Source: Spirulina sp. CCY15215 (GTDB taxonomy: Bacteria > Cyanobacteriota > Cyanobacteriia > Cyanobacteriales > Spirulinaceae). From it: 64,000 nucleotides of DNA. Within the stretch, counting starts at the first letter, position 1; each line of letters starts with the position of its first letter. Where the stretch lies: assembly GCF_016888125.1 (NCBI RefSeq), contig NZ_JACSWA010000575.1, positions 1 to 64,000 on the forward strand, written 5' to 3'. The position numbers and the translations under genes were made by a program. The notes below the pieces were generated by a model, which did no database searches, was not told the origin of the DNA, and saw only the letters and a program-made list of their open reading frames with translations. Positions 16,701 to 26,034 of the stretch are shown piece by piece.

Positions 16701-18064
16701 GTTGCTTGGGCAAGATTGTACATCAGTGCTTCCCCAGCCTCTCCAAGGGCGGTAAAGCAACTGTAGAGTAAAATATCAGCAGTATCGCTAAAAGCACCCG
16801 ACCATGATTGTAATTGAGTTTGGTATTGTTCGATATTTTCGTGACTAACAAAAGTATTGCCTAACCAAAACTCTCCTTTATTTCCTTCTGCGACAATGTG
16901 AAGTTCATCCACACTTCTACCTTCTGCGGCGATCGCCTCTAAGCGATCGGCGATCGCCCCTAACCCATTTTCTTCCCGCATCACCACAAAAGAAGTCGTT
17001 CCTGGTTTACCTCCATACAAAAAATCCTGATAGTTGGCCACAGTTTCGTCAATGGCTACATAAGCGAGGGGATCGCGATGATTTTGGGGAAATATTGTCA
17101 CAGTGGGGGCGCTTTTGCTCCCGTCTCCCGTGCGGAGGAGATCGGCATTGCTGGGAGTCACCCCCCGAACCGCCGCCAAATTAACCGTTTCGGCAAAAAC
17201 TGACCCCATGATGCTGACGGTTCCCGCTTCAATTTCGATGCGAGAGGGGTCGATCCTCGTTACTTCCTTTACTTCTGGTGTTGTCAACAAACGCGGCAGA
17301 TCGAAAGGGGTGATACCTTTTGTGATTGCTTCGGCAGGGAGTTCCACACTTAAAAGCATTCCTTTTTGGGAGAGGCGCACCAAACTCGTTCCAGGGACTG
17401 CTGCGAGGGTAATATTCCCCTCTGGAGCGGCGATCGCCCCAGAATTGACCACGGTACCGCCAATGAGGGCTAAATTTTCCCCCCGAGGAACTTCTAAATT
17501 GCCCGCATTAATAATAGCTCCTGGCTTCTCACTCAGGAAAGCAAATTCATTGGGGGTACCGATCAAATTTTGATAATTATTCTCTCCTTCAGCATTAAAC
17601 CAACCCCCTGCAAAACCGATTCTATCTGCCGTTGTTGCAGTAAAACTACGAGGAACATCCAAACTAGCATTCCTACCAAAAACGATGCCCGCAGGATTCA
17701 TCAAATAGAGGTTAGAATTGCCTCCTGTAACACGAATTAAGCCATCAATAATTGAGGGATTTCCTCCGGTTATTCGTCCGAGAATGTTCTCAATATTGGG
17801 TGTAGAAAGAAAGTTAGCAATTTCCCCAGCACTGAGTCCAAATTCTTGAAAACTGTGGAATAAATTCCCCTCAACCTGACTTCCTCCTTCAATGTAGGAA
17901 ATTGACCCATCTTTTCTCACTGTCGTTCCCGTCCCATCTGAAGTAGAAGTAATCTCTCCGGCCAACATCGATCGAGACTGAGAGTCTAAAAAGGGATAAT
18001 ATAAGAGAGGAATTAAAAAGTAATGTAGTTTTTTAAATTTCATTTTTTCGCGACTATTTTTCAA
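13793..18064 (-). CDS. Giant secreted protein: TPS domain, DUF4347, beta-helix, DUF11, CHAT peptidase
   Basis: 1423 residues. A signal-like hydrophobic stretch (about 12-27) precedes a filamentous-haemagglutinin TPS domain (about 36-230; LMNPAGIVFGRNASLD), which directs export through a TpsB porin. DUF4347 follows (about 340-500). Its usual SHG is AEG at 392-394, while the LLYSC cysteine (436) remains. Parallel beta-helix repeats of the GGAIYNQGTVSINNSTLSGN type cover about 550-740, and a DUF11 Ig-like domain about 810-935. The C-terminal CHAT domain has the caspase-like dyad His1266 (IVHLATHGEF) and Cys1309 (LVLSACRTALGD). CHAT proteases are caspase relatives; substrates here are unknown. 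No TpsB gene is nearby. The ATG at 18064 gives the expected leader. Confidence 0.9.
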   Translation of the reverse strand: MKNSREKMKFKKLHYFLIPLLYYPFLDSQSRSMLAGEITSTSDGTGTTVRKDGSISYIEGGSQVEGNLFHSFQEFGLSAGEIANFLSTPNIENILGRITGGNPSIIDGLIRVTGGNSNLYLMNPAGIVFGRNASLDVPRSFTATTADRIGFAGGWFNAEGENNYQNLIGTPNEFAFLSEKPGAIINAGNLEVPRGENLALIGGTVVNSGAIAAPEGNITLAAVPGTSLVRLSQKGMLLSVELPAEAITKGITPFDLPRLLTTPEVKEVTRIDPSRIEIEAGTVSIMGSVFAETVNLAAVRGVTPSNADLLRTGDGSKSAPTVTIFPQNHRDPLAYVAIDETVANYQDFLYGGKPGTTSFVVMREENGLGAIADRLEAIAAEGRSVDELHIVAEGNKGEFWLGNTFVSHENIEQYQTQLQSWSGAFSDTADILLYSCFTALGEAGEALMYNLAQATGADIAASTNLTGSAALGGDWILEYHQGEIDASLAFQAETLATYEGKLAVFTASNETELLNHINTANSNGESDTIRLANDIAITSNHGGGENGLPTILADGGNNLLVDGFEHTITRSSGSNFRFFEIDNGANLTLNNLALTNGNASSGGAIYNQGTVSINNSTLSGNVSTGNGGAIFNSNILSNTTVNINNSTISGNSALGNGGGVANITALLGTATVNINDSTITNNSASNGSGIFNQSNILFASAIVNVKNTILAGNNGSQANSTAALGIATINSNGNNLFGSAANISGVGGSDILEADPQLSPLGNYGSSLQTHVPLPNSPAIDAGNAVNGTDQRGLTRGGNSDIGAVEVTADLAVDWTVSNPTPTPGSSVTFVVTLNNNGFDAVGNISLATQFPTEIQITNVLASVGTYDPMTGIWSVGNLDGSFNTIAEDTNATLTFTTAIAPDATGTLLSLADNITLVGEDLDLTNNQSSVSLVIPPANIVENIISSSTPVIVENIISFSTAFEEDNKTIDAIATPDFNPILFTKREEFAFDLKLLEESVTNIYEDFFGLEKVDILTLAEAQDTLRNIEELTDFKPALIYAFFQSSTLGNEAEQTPIWEFNRFFNANPETFIVRLEESQPTDQLYLVLVTGKGEVIRYHIPEATRAKVKQEVYDFRRHVTNPRRVQSFLSSAQQLYQWLISPLKEDLQERGINNLAFIVDAGLRSIPLSALHSGDRFLIEDYSVGMMPSLSLTDTQYRDIRGDRVLAMGAEHFSDLESLPGVPFELETIRELLWQGESFLNEDFTAANLKKARSTQKYSIVHLATHGEFRPGMPKNSYIQLWNERLTLDKLRTLELNRSTVDLLVLSACRTALGDAEAELGFAGFAVLAGVKSAMGSLWYVSDIGTLGLMTGFYEKLQQVPIKSEALRQAQLALLRGETRIEDGLLVTPTGNYPLPPPLASLNDRSLSHPYYWGGFTTIGSPW

Positions 18065-18115
18065 GTCTTAAAAATATACAAATGCACTGCACCCCATTCT
18101 TTATATCTTAATTAG

Positions 18116-18152
18116 TATACACTAGCGGGCATCTTCTGCCCGCTAGTGTATA
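18116..18152 (-). terminator. Perfect 16-bp hairpin upstream of the CHAT gene, after the MBL gene's side
   Basis: TATACACTAGCGGGCA-TCTTC-TGCCCGCTAGTGTATA. It lies between the start of the CHAT gene (18064) and the stop of the metallo-beta-lactamase-fold gene (18194), so it most likely ends transcription of the latter. The inner GCGGGCA..TGCCCGC resembles the palindromes of the GTAG family but has no GTAG foot. Confidence 0.55.
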
Positions 18153-18193
18153 AATGCGTAAGTCCTATTTAGATTTAATTTATTCTTGGTTTT

Positions 18194-19138
18194 CTACTGC
18201 CGCGATCGCGATAAATCTGCGTAAACAATTCGCAAAAATTGTTCAGGTTTGAGGAAACCATTCCCCCAAGTTGGGTCAAAATCAGCCGTCGGATCTGACG
18301 CAAGAAACTCTTCCACCGACATCCCGGCCAAGATCGCCGTAGTGACGCGATCGCGCACCGCTAACAGCATATTACGATAGCTGATCAGTTCGCTACGATT
18401 GGAGAGGGAACCGTGACCTGGTATTATTTTCGTGCGATCGTCCACAATTTGCAATAATTTTTCTACGGCTGCCAATACCCCATTAATTGATCCCTCACTA
18501 TCAATATCAATGAAGGGATAATCGCCATTAAAATAAATATCTCCCGTGTGAATGATATTTGCATCCCGAATGTGAATTATAGAATCACCATCGGTATGAG
18601 CAAAGTCAACGTGCAAGGCAGAAATTTCGTTATCGTTGAGATAAAAAGTAACCGTATCGTTAAAGGTAATCGTCGGTAGTGCGACTGCTGGAGAAGCAGG
18701 AAAAGTGCGATCCAAAGTTTCCACAAATTGTTCTGTACTCATCCGTTCCCGCACGTTATCATGGGCAACAATAACGGTACCTGCACGACCTAAATTTTCA
18801 TTCCCTCCTGTATGATCGCTGTGCCAATGGGTATTAATCACAAAACGAATCGGGCGATCGCTAATAGCGGCGATCGCTGCCATGACTTTCTCCGATAAGG
18901 GCGCATATTCGTCATCAATGAGAAAAATACCATCTTTCCCCACCAACAAGCCCAAATTGCCGCCTACACCCTGTAACATATAGATGCCATCCTCAACGGG
19001 AATCGTTTTAATTTCAGCATTTTCAAAGTCCTGCGCTAACAGAGGAGAAGCAGCGATAAAAATAGCACCCAAATTGACCAAGGCGATCGCACACTTCTGA
19101 AAAAGTTGTCGGGAAAATTGACGTGGTAATAAATTCAT
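18194..19138 (-). CDS. Periplasmic metallo-beta-lactamase-fold hydrolase
   Basis: 314 residues with an N-terminal export signal (hydrophobic 15-34, AxA-like cleavage near LLAQ). The zinc-binding HxHxDH motif is in INTHWHSDHTGG, with His104, His106, Asp108 and His109. Further ligands fit ALHVDFAHTDGDSIIH, IHTGDIYFNGDYPFID and KIIPGHGSLS. Proteins of this type include quorum-quenching lactonases, B3-like lactamases and other hydrolases; the substrate is not evident. It is followed by the perfect 16-bp hairpin at 18116-18152 and has no operon partner. Confidence 0.85.
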   Translation of the reverse strand: MNLLPRQFSRQLFQKCAIALVNLGAIFIAASPLLAQDFENAEIKTIPVEDGIYMLQGVGGNLGLLVGKDGIFLIDDEYAPLSEKVMAAIAAISDRPIRFVINTHWHSDHTGGNENLGRAGTVIVAHDNVRERMSTEQFVETLDRTFPASPAVALPTITFNDTVTFYLNDNEISALHVDFAHTDGDSIIHIRDANIIHTGDIYFNGDYPFIDIDSEGSINGVLAAVEKLLQIVDDRTKIIPGHGSLSNRSELISYRNMLLAVRDRVTTAILAGMSVEEFLASDPTADFDPTWGNGFLKPEQFLRIVYADLSRSRQ

Positions 19139-19335
19139 AACCGATCCTGAAAAGTTTACGGGACATTGACCCGAAAACTACCACGATGACTCGGCGATCG
19201 TCAATAGGAGTTACGCATTGAACAACTAAGGGGCAAAATGTTTGCATTACCATATAAACGCAAGGATCGACTCTTCTACCTTAATATCCCTCGCCCCAAC
19301 CAATGCTATAAAACTACATATCTAGCAAAAACCCA

Positions 19336-22300
19336 TCAAAACCGCGTTTCAAACTCCACCGATAAACGACTATCCCCCGAAAAATCCGTCGAACCCCGCA
19401 CGGTAAAATTATCATTTAAGCGATATTGAGTATTAAAGCGCGTCGGTTGATCCGGTGGAGTCAAATACTGTAACACCGAAATCGAAAAATTGCGCCCGAA
19501 ATCTTTCCCCAACTCCATCGCTACCCCTAATGTTCCCGTGCGTCCCGTATCATCAATTACCTCCGCCGGAAAAATGCTGAAACGATCCAACGCAAATGCG
19601 TCAGCAATTTGCCCCTGTACCCCCCCTAAAAGCGCTGTCCCGGCAATATTGGCCAAACCTCCCGCCAGTGCCGTACTATCTCCCCCAGCCACAGCATTAA
19701 TGAACCCACCCCCCAACAAAGCAATCAATTCAGTTTCACTGCGGCGAGGGCTACTCCTTAAAGTAAGGACTTGTTGCGCGGGTCGTCCCCCAGTTGCCGC
19801 CGAATTCTTCAACGTATCCGCCAACTCAAACGCCGTACTGGTCACTTGTGCTTCAATTCGCAAGGTTTGTACGGAACCGATATTAGTGGCAGTATCTCGA
19901 ACCTCAGAAGTTAGAGTATCGCTTCTCAAAATGGGGCGAGAAGTTTCCAACGCAGACCCTAATAATAGTAAGTCTAACTCCGGATCTAATCCCCGTTCGG
20001 GAACGAAACGGGCGATATTGTCATAATTGCGTTCTAAACGAAAAGTTGTGGTAAACAAATTCACAAAACCCCGCTTGAGATGAATTGTACCTTCGGGTTG
20101 CAAGTCCGCTAGGGTACCATTAACGAGAAAACTTCCCCCTGCTATAAACTTTAAAATCGGCAATTGTTCGATCGCAAAATTATCCGTGAGAGTCAGTTGT
20201 AAGTTATCAAAAGAAACGGAATCTGCCAAACCGACATCACCGCTACCAGACAAATTTCCCTTATCCCCTTGTCCCGCCGCTCCTAAAATCTGTAAAGTGC
20301 CATTAGCGATCTCTAATGCCCCGGAAATGATGGGTTCGATCGCGGTGCCGGCAATTTGCATATTTCCCTGAATATCCCCCCTTAATAACCCTTTTAAATT
20401 CAAAGCCAAAGTCTCTAGGTTTACCGTCAGGGGGTTTTCTTGGGGTGTGGCTAAAAAAGTCGGTATAGTTCCCGAGGCAATGATATCTCCCCCGCCAAAT
20501 TTTCCGGTTAAATTCTTGACATCAATGTTATTAAAATTAAGGGCAATTTCCCCGTTGATGTCGGTAATGGGGTCGGGAATGACTTGTAGGTTAACAATGC
20601 CATCTTCTAGGCTAATATTGCCATCAGCGATTAAGGTTTTTAAGCGTTTCGTCTCGGGATCGATGGAACCATTAATTTTCACATCAACTTTGCCTTTCCC
20701 TCCTTCCCATTCCAATTGCTGACGGGTGAGAATATTAATAATTGCCAGTCCGTCATCTTCAAGATTAGCTTGCAAACTTAAGGAATTATCTTCAGGGGGT
20801 AAGGCGATGGGGATGGGTAGGCGATAGGGAATAACCCCGGTTAAAGTTAAAGGGGTTCCCTCTTCTGCTAAGAGACTCTTGCCGGAAAATCGCAAGCGTG
20901 CTTTGTTATAACTGAAGGTACCTTCGGCAGAATAAACGTCAGTATCGTTAATTTTGGTATCGGCAATATCCACTCTACCTCGTGCTTGGGGGTTTTCTTG
21001 GGTTCCGGAAAGGTTGGCGGTTAAATTGATACGACCCCCAAAACCGATCGCAGGAGGTAAGGGGAGTAAATCTTGTAAGAGGATAATGGGGAATTCTGTC
21101 ACGTCTACTTTACCGGAAATTCCTTCTCCGCCATAGGTTCCCGATACTTGCACAAATCCTTCTCCGGCTCTCACTTCTAGGGGTAAGATGGTAATCAGTC
21201 CTTTTTCGATGCTGCCTTTAGCAACAACAGTATCCGCTTCAAAGGAACCCCATTGCCAATTTAATCCGGAAAGATCGAAGTCTGCGTCAGTCCCCGCAAA
21301 CCCTTCTCGGAGTCTAGTGGATATTTGGATCGTCCCGTCAAAATTACCGCGCAGGTCTGCTAGAGGTGGTACAGGAAAGGCTTTCTGGCGTTCTTCTTCT
21401 TGTAGGTCTTGAAGGGTATTAATCTCTGACAAGCGACGGAGTTGGTTGAGTATCGTGGTTTCATCCACAGAACCCACGGCAAAGGTCTTTAAGTCCTCTG
21501 CCTTTCCAGGTGCATCTCTTTCAAGGGTGCGGGCGAGGCGCAAGAAATCCTGAAAGTCTTTGAGGCGAAAGGTTTTTAAGAAGTCCTGAATATCTCCATT
21601 GGCGATTTGAATATCTCCCTGAATTTTGGGATCGCTAAATATCTCACTGACTCTGGCATCAAGGAGATATTGGGTTTCTCCCTCACTCAAATCGCCTTCC
21701 TCGAGGATGATCGCACCGTTAGTATAGGCAATTTTGCCCCTAAAGTGATCGCCGCTAACGATTCCAAATACCGGATCGGCGATCGCAATATTGCCTGTTG
21801 TGTCAAAGGTTTCCATGTTGACGGCTAAGTTTCCCTCCAAGTTACCGGAGAGGGGTTGTGCGGCGACGACGCGGGGGAAGAGGTGCAGGGGTGCTATTGC
21901 TTTGGCTAAAGCGAGGGGCAGGTTCGCTATCTCTGCGTTGAGAATGTTGCCTTCTCGTTCTCCAGTGGCGGTAAATTCGTCGAGTTTGATGGCAAAGGTT
22001 TCTGGGAGATAGTTGCGATCTAAGGTTGCGGTAATTTTATCTCGGATTCCGCGTATGTCTGCGTTGCCTCCTTCTCCCGCTACAAAATTGACTTCTCCGG
22101 AAAGGACGGGATCGAGGACGAGTTGATTAAAAGCGACACGATCGAGGGAGACTTGACCTTGCAGGGAAGGCGATCGCGTTGTTCCCGAAATGTTGCCCGC
22201 AAATCCCGCAAACCCAGAGAGAACAATACTTTCCCGATCTAGCCCCCAGGCGGTAAAACGGGCAACTTCTGTTTTAAGTCGTGCCAGATCGATGTTCTGT

Positions 22301-25176
22301 AGGTTAGCATCAAAATTAAATTCTCCCAATGCTCCCATAATATCCCGTTCTAAAAGGGAGATAAGATTAACATTTAGGTACCCTGTTGCGTCTAATTGGT
22401 CTGCTGCTGTGGCTTTTTCAATCTGTAACCGGGACCCATTCCAAGCAAAGAGGGCTTCTAGGGGGCGATCGATCAGGGAAACGCCTTCACTGAGGTTAAT
22501 TTGTCCTTTTGCTTTTAAGGCGCTGGGCTGGAATTGTACTAAGTTGGCATTGATGTTAATATTGCCAGTTAAAATTCCTCGTAATTCTGAAGAAATGCGA
22601 TTGATTTGCAGTCCGCGAGGCATGAGATTTGCTTGGAGATTACCTCCTGCTAAAAGGATATTATTGGCGGTGATATTGCCTCCCATTGCATTAATTAAAG
22701 CTGTCCCCGTGCCGCGAATTCCTTGTAAATTCAGGGCATTTAAAGACCCTGTTAAATTAAAGTTTCCAGAGGCGATCGCATCTAAGTCAGAGGGAATTTG
22801 TGGGGTGATGCGACTGGGGACAATTCCCGATGCTTTGATCTTCGCTTGCCAATTCCCTTCATTAACATTAAATGTAGCATTTGCTCTCCCTCCTGCCAAA
22901 TTTACAACTTCTCCCCTTCCTTGAACCGATAATTGTGCCAGATCGAAAGCAAATTGTTTCCCGATCGCGGATAATTGATAATTAATATCGGCAGTACCGG
23001 AAACTCTGCCTAGAGATTTGCGGTTGATTTTCAGATCCGGAGGTAAAGTCACCAATTTAGAAAGTTCTTCTAGTTGGATATCTCTTGCAGAAACATTGGC
23101 TGTGAGGGTATTATTAACAAATTCAAAACCCGTTGCACTGCCTTCTCCTCCTGCAACCCCTACACTCATTTTTCCCGTTCCTGTTAAGGTTTCGGGGAAA
23201 AAACCTGCTAATGTTCCTGTAATATTGAACTGTCCTGCTAATGTTCCTAAAGGCGGTAAAGAGAAGCGATCGCCAATAAAAGTAGGGGCAATTTCTCCGA
23301 TATTCACACCAGAAGAACGCAGAATCGTCGCAAATTGATTATTGGCAATATTTAGATTATCAAGTTGAACCTTTCCCCTCGCTAAATTGAGACTAGCATT
23401 ACCCCGAACGATCGCATTTTTGACAATAGCATCGAGATTAAAATTCTCCAGAGAACCCGATACATTTAATTTAGCATTCGCCTTCCCCACTTGGCGACGA
23501 GTTTCAGTAGGAAGAGGAAGAACTTGCCCCAAACCCACATCAGAGACTAAAATTGTGCCATCATAACGCCCATTTTTAGCACGAAAATTATTCACCGTAA
23601 CGCGACCTTCTCCCAACAGAATATTACTGTTAATTGTTGCCTCAAAATTCTGCCAGCGATCGAGAGGAATAGAAACTCGCGATCGCGCCGACAAATTGCC
23701 AAAATTGAAAGGTAATCCTTCTGATTTTATCCCATAAAGACTGGCAAAGTTTGTTGCGGGGATATTGTTAAACGTAACATTGGCGATCGCTTCTCTCTTT
23801 TTGAAAGCAAGACTGCCATCTCCGGTAATTTTTCCTCCTAAAACCGGATCGAGAGTAAAGCGATCGACAGTCAAAACTTGTTGATTAACTGCTAGATTGA
23901 AAGCGGCATTAACTGTTTTTAAAGTAATGCGATCAAATTGCGGTAAACGGCAAGGTTTTTTCGACAAACAAGCATTTTTAACCACCCCCGAGAGAATAAT
24001 ATTATCAAAATCTCCTGTCAGTTTGCTCTCAACTTCAACAACCCCAGATAAAGAAAGATCGGGAGGTTTGATATCTAGTGTTTTAAACAGTGTCGAAAAT
24101 GCTACCGGTTTTACGATCGCAGCCATATCAAAACCAGATTCTCGCGATACGGTACCATCAACTTGAGTGGCAATATCTCCTAAATAAGCTGTAACCTTTT
24201 CTAACTTAGCAACTTGTCCTTGAAAACGAATTGAACCTTGAGGAATCGTCAAAGGCTGAGAAAGGCGATCGCTAATAACGGCAAGTTTAGCAATTGTACC
24301 AACTCCAGTAATAAAAGGTAAAGTATCAAGAGAAAAAGGATTTCCCGAAATGGCGATCGTCGCATTAATACCCGCTTCCCCTTGAACATCTGCAATCTGA
24401 TAATCTGCCAAACGTAAAGGAATAATATTTTTAAATTCTTCAAGATTAACTTTACTCGCGATCAATGTCAGTTTCGCTTCCAAGTTAGCAATCTTCTTCC
24501 CAGGAATAATACCTTTGCCTTTGAGGGAAAATGTACCACCTGCGGGAAAAAATCCCTCCAAATCTGCAACCCGAACATCTTCATATTTATCCTTAAGATA
24601 CACAATCGATCGCGTTATAGAAAGGCGGATCGGCGGTTGAAATTCTCCATCTTGATAGCGACTGACCGCAGTTAAATTGCTATCGAAAATACGGACAGCA
24701 GAAACATTAATCTTCACAGGAAAATCACTTTCAGGAAAAGGCGGAATATCCAACCAATTGCGCTCTTTTCTTTGTTCGATATAAGCATCGGCTTCGATGA
24801 GAGAAATATCTAAATTTAACCTGCGATGAGTTAGAATCGAAATGGGATTATAACGAACCCGAATACTTTGAACTGTAGCGGTATCGGGTTGATCTGAAGT
24901 ACTGGGAATCACCGTTCTGCCCAAACGCAGTCCCGTGGGAGAAAATGATTCGAGATCCCCCAATTCTACCGGACGTTGAAGCAGATTTTCGAGAATAATT
25001 TCAACCCGAGGGGAGAGAAAACGCGGGGCGAAAAATTGTTGGACGAGAATCCAAAAAATGGCTAGACCTCCCGTCGTCCCAACCCCTAAAATGAGTAAAA
25101 CCCGCAACCAGAAATTGCGTCGGTGTTGGGGGGGTGGGTTGTTTGGGCGATCGCCCGATCCGGGTAACAGAGTCAT
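19336..25176 (-). CDS. tamB: TamB/DUF490-family translocation and assembly module protein
   Basis: 1946 residues from ATG at 25176 (MTLLPGSGDRPNN). The frame continues 22 codons upstream, but that would overlap the divergent gene. One membrane helix (about 26-47, VLLILGVGTTGGLAIFWILV) anchors it in the inner membrane. The long periplasmic body consists of repeated AsmA/TamB beta-strands (ISGSLENFNLDAIV, GNLEGNLAVNMETFD and many similar). The last 450 residues form the DUF490 domain, ending SGDSRLSVEFETRF with a terminal aromatic residue. TamB-like proteins bridge the periplasm and are implicated in lipid transport and outer-membrane assembly. Cyanobacterial versions of this size are normal. 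TamA/BamA is not in the window. Confidence 0.9.
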   Translation of the reverse strand: MTLLPGSGDRPNNPPPQHRRNFWLRVLLILGVGTTGGLAIFWILVQQFFAPRFLSPRVEIILENLLQRPVELGDLESFSPTGLRLGRTVIPSTSDQPDTATVQSIRVRYNPISILTHRRLNLDISLIEADAYIEQRKERNWLDIPPFPESDFPVKINVSAVRIFDSNLTAVSRYQDGEFQPPIRLSITRSIVYLKDKYEDVRVADLEGFFPAGGTFSLKGKGIIPGKKIANLEAKLTLIASKVNLEEFKNIIPLRLADYQIADVQGEAGINATIAISGNPFSLDTLPFITGVGTIAKLAVISDRLSQPLTIPQGSIRFQGQVAKLEKVTAYLGDIATQVDGTVSRESGFDMAAIVKPVAFSTLFKTLDIKPPDLSLSGVVEVESKLTGDFDNIILSGVVKNACLSKKPCRLPQFDRITLKTVNAAFNLAVNQQVLTVDRFTLDPVLGGKITGDGSLAFKKREAIANVTFNNIPATNFASLYGIKSEGLPFNFGNLSARSRVSIPLDRWQNFEATINSNILLGEGRVTVNNFRAKNGRYDGTILVSDVGLGQVLPLPTETRRQVGKANAKLNVSGSLENFNLDAIVKNAIVRGNASLNLARGKVQLDNLNIANNQFATILRSSGVNIGEIAPTFIGDRFSLPPLGTLAGQFNITGTLAGFFPETLTGTGKMSVGVAGGEGSATGFEFVNNTLTANVSARDIQLEELSKLVTLPPDLKINRKSLGRVSGTADINYQLSAIGKQFAFDLAQLSVQGRGEVVNLAGGRANATFNVNEGNWQAKIKASGIVPSRITPQIPSDLDAIASGNFNLTGSLNALNLQGIRGTGTALINAMGGNITANNILLAGGNLQANLMPRGLQINRISSELRGILTGNININANLVQFQPSALKAKGQINLSEGVSLIDRPLEALFAWNGSRLQIEKATAADQLDATGYLNVNLISLLERDIMGALGEFNFDANLQNIDLARLKTEVARFTAWGLDRESIVLSGFAGFAGNISGTTRSPSLQGQVSLDRVAFNQLVLDPVLSGEVNFVAGEGGNADIRGIRDKITATLDRNYLPETFAIKLDEFTATGEREGNILNAEIANLPLALAKAIAPLHLFPRVVAAQPLSGNLEGNLAVNMETFDTTGNIAIADPVFGIVSGDHFRGKIAYTNGAIILEEGDLSEGETQYLLDARVSEIFSDPKIQGDIQIANGDIQDFLKTFRLKDFQDFLRLARTLERDAPGKAEDLKTFAVGSVDETTILNQLRRLSEINTLQDLQEEERQKAFPVPPLADLRGNFDGTIQISTRLREGFAGTDADFDLSGLNWQWGSFEADTVVAKGSIEKGLITILPLEVRAGEGFVQVSGTYGGEGISGKVDVTEFPIILLQDLLPLPPAIGFGGRINLTANLSGTQENPQARGRVDIADTKINDTDVYSAEGTFSYNKARLRFSGKSLLAEEGTPLTLTGVIPYRLPIPIALPPEDNSLSLQANLEDDGLAIINILTRQQLEWEGGKGKVDVKINGSIDPETKRLKTLIADGNISLEDGIVNLQVIPDPITDINGEIALNFNNIDVKNLTGKFGGGDIIASGTIPTFLATPQENPLTVNLETLALNLKGLLRGDIQGNMQIAGTAIEPIISGALEIANGTLQILGAAGQGDKGNLSGSGDVGLADSVSFDNLQLTLTDNFAIEQLPILKFIAGGSFLVNGTLADLQPEGTIHLKRGFVNLFTTTFRLERNYDNIARFVPERGLDPELDLLLLGSALETSRPILRSDTLTSEVRDTATNIGSVQTLRIEAQVTSTAFELADTLKNSAATGGRPAQQVLTLRSSPRRSETELIALLGGGFINAVAGGDSTALAGGLANIAGTALLGGVQGQIADAFALDRFSIFPAEVIDDTGRTGTLGVAMELGKDFGRNFSISVLQYLTPPDQPTRFNTQYRLNDNFTVRGSTDFSGDSRLSVEFETRF

Positions 25177-25209
25177 AGCTTTCTCACTCGTCTCACACTT
25201 CTTTGCATT

Positions 25210-25956
25210 ATGAACGAAGATCGAAAATTTAAGGAAACACAAGCTAAGTTTTTGCAGTCTCTCCCAGACATTTTAACCCGATCGCCGCCGGAAATTTGCG
25301 TTTGGCAATGTTGCGTCCAATCTCCCCCTATGACCGTAAAAACATTGGTAAAGTTGCTTTCCCAGGAAGAAAAAAGCAAAGCAGAGAGATTTCACTTCCA
25401 ACGCGATCGCGATCGCTATATCCTCGGGCGGGGACTGTTACGAGTATTATTAGGGCATTATTTGGCACGAGATCCCCAGAGTTTGACCTTTGTTTACTCT
25501 GCTAGGGGAAAACCCCTCTTAAAAGGCGAAACCCTGCAATTTAATATCTCCCATTCTGGGGACTTAATTTTGTATGGGGTGAGTCGCGATCGCCCCATTG
25601 GAGTTGATATCGAGCAAATTCGCCCCCTTCCTGACGCGGTAAAATTAGCCGAGCGTTTTTTCTGTAAGGCGGAATGGGAGAAGATTCGCGATTTACCCTC
25701 ATTTTCAACCTCAAGGGCATTTTTCACCGCTTGGACGCGCAAAGAAGCATTTCTCAAGGCGACGGGGGAGGGAATAGCAGGGTTAAAAGATGTCGAAGTT
25801 TCCCTCTTACCCGAGGAACCCGTGCAAATTTATCGTATTGGGGGAAAAGTCGCAGTGGGGTGGAAATTGTGGCCGATCGATCTAGAATCAGCTTATGTTG
25901 GGGCTGTAGCAGTGCAAGGAGAAAATGATTTAAGGCTTGAAATGCGATCGCTGTGA
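25210..25956 (+). CDS. 4'-phosphopantetheinyl transferase, Sfp/HetI type
   Basis: 248 residues. It transfers phosphopantetheine from CoA to carrier-protein serines (fatty-acid, polyketide or peptide synthases). The diagnostic motifs are present: FNISHSGDLILYGVS (core ISHS), PIGVDIEQIRPLPDAVKLAE with the Mg-binding Asp and Glu, and FTAWTRKEAFLKATGEGI. The length is that of Sfp-type enzymes, as in cyanobacterial HetI. It is divergent from the tamB-like gene; the 33-bp gap between the two start codons means their promoters must overlap the coding 5' ends. No synthase cluster is nearby, so it probably serves general carrier proteins. Confidence 0.9.
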   Translation: MNEDRKFKETQAKFLQSLPDILTRSPPEICVWQCCVQSPPMTVKTLVKLLSQEEKSKAERFHFQRDRDRYILGRGLLRVLLGHYLARDPQSLTFVYSARGKPLLKGETLQFNISHSGDLILYGVSRDRPIGVDIEQIRPLPDAVKLAERFFCKAEWEKIRDLPSFSTSRAFFTAWTRKEAFLKATGEGIAGLKDVEVSLLPEEPVQIYRIGGKVAVGWKLWPIDLESAYVGAVAVQGENDLRLEMRSL

Positions 25957-26034
25957 ATTAACTATTGTTGGATAACGCGATTTTGACTTAATGTGTATTA
26001 AGATCATTTCGCAATTTTATTTTTGTAAATCTTC

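Noticed and set aside
22190-22924. 244-codon open frame opposite the tamB-like gene, and other long antisense frames in 19.4-24.2 kb
   Set aside because: They lie wholly within a clear DUF490 protein and show the Ser/Pro/Val-rich composition of antisense translation, with no motifs.
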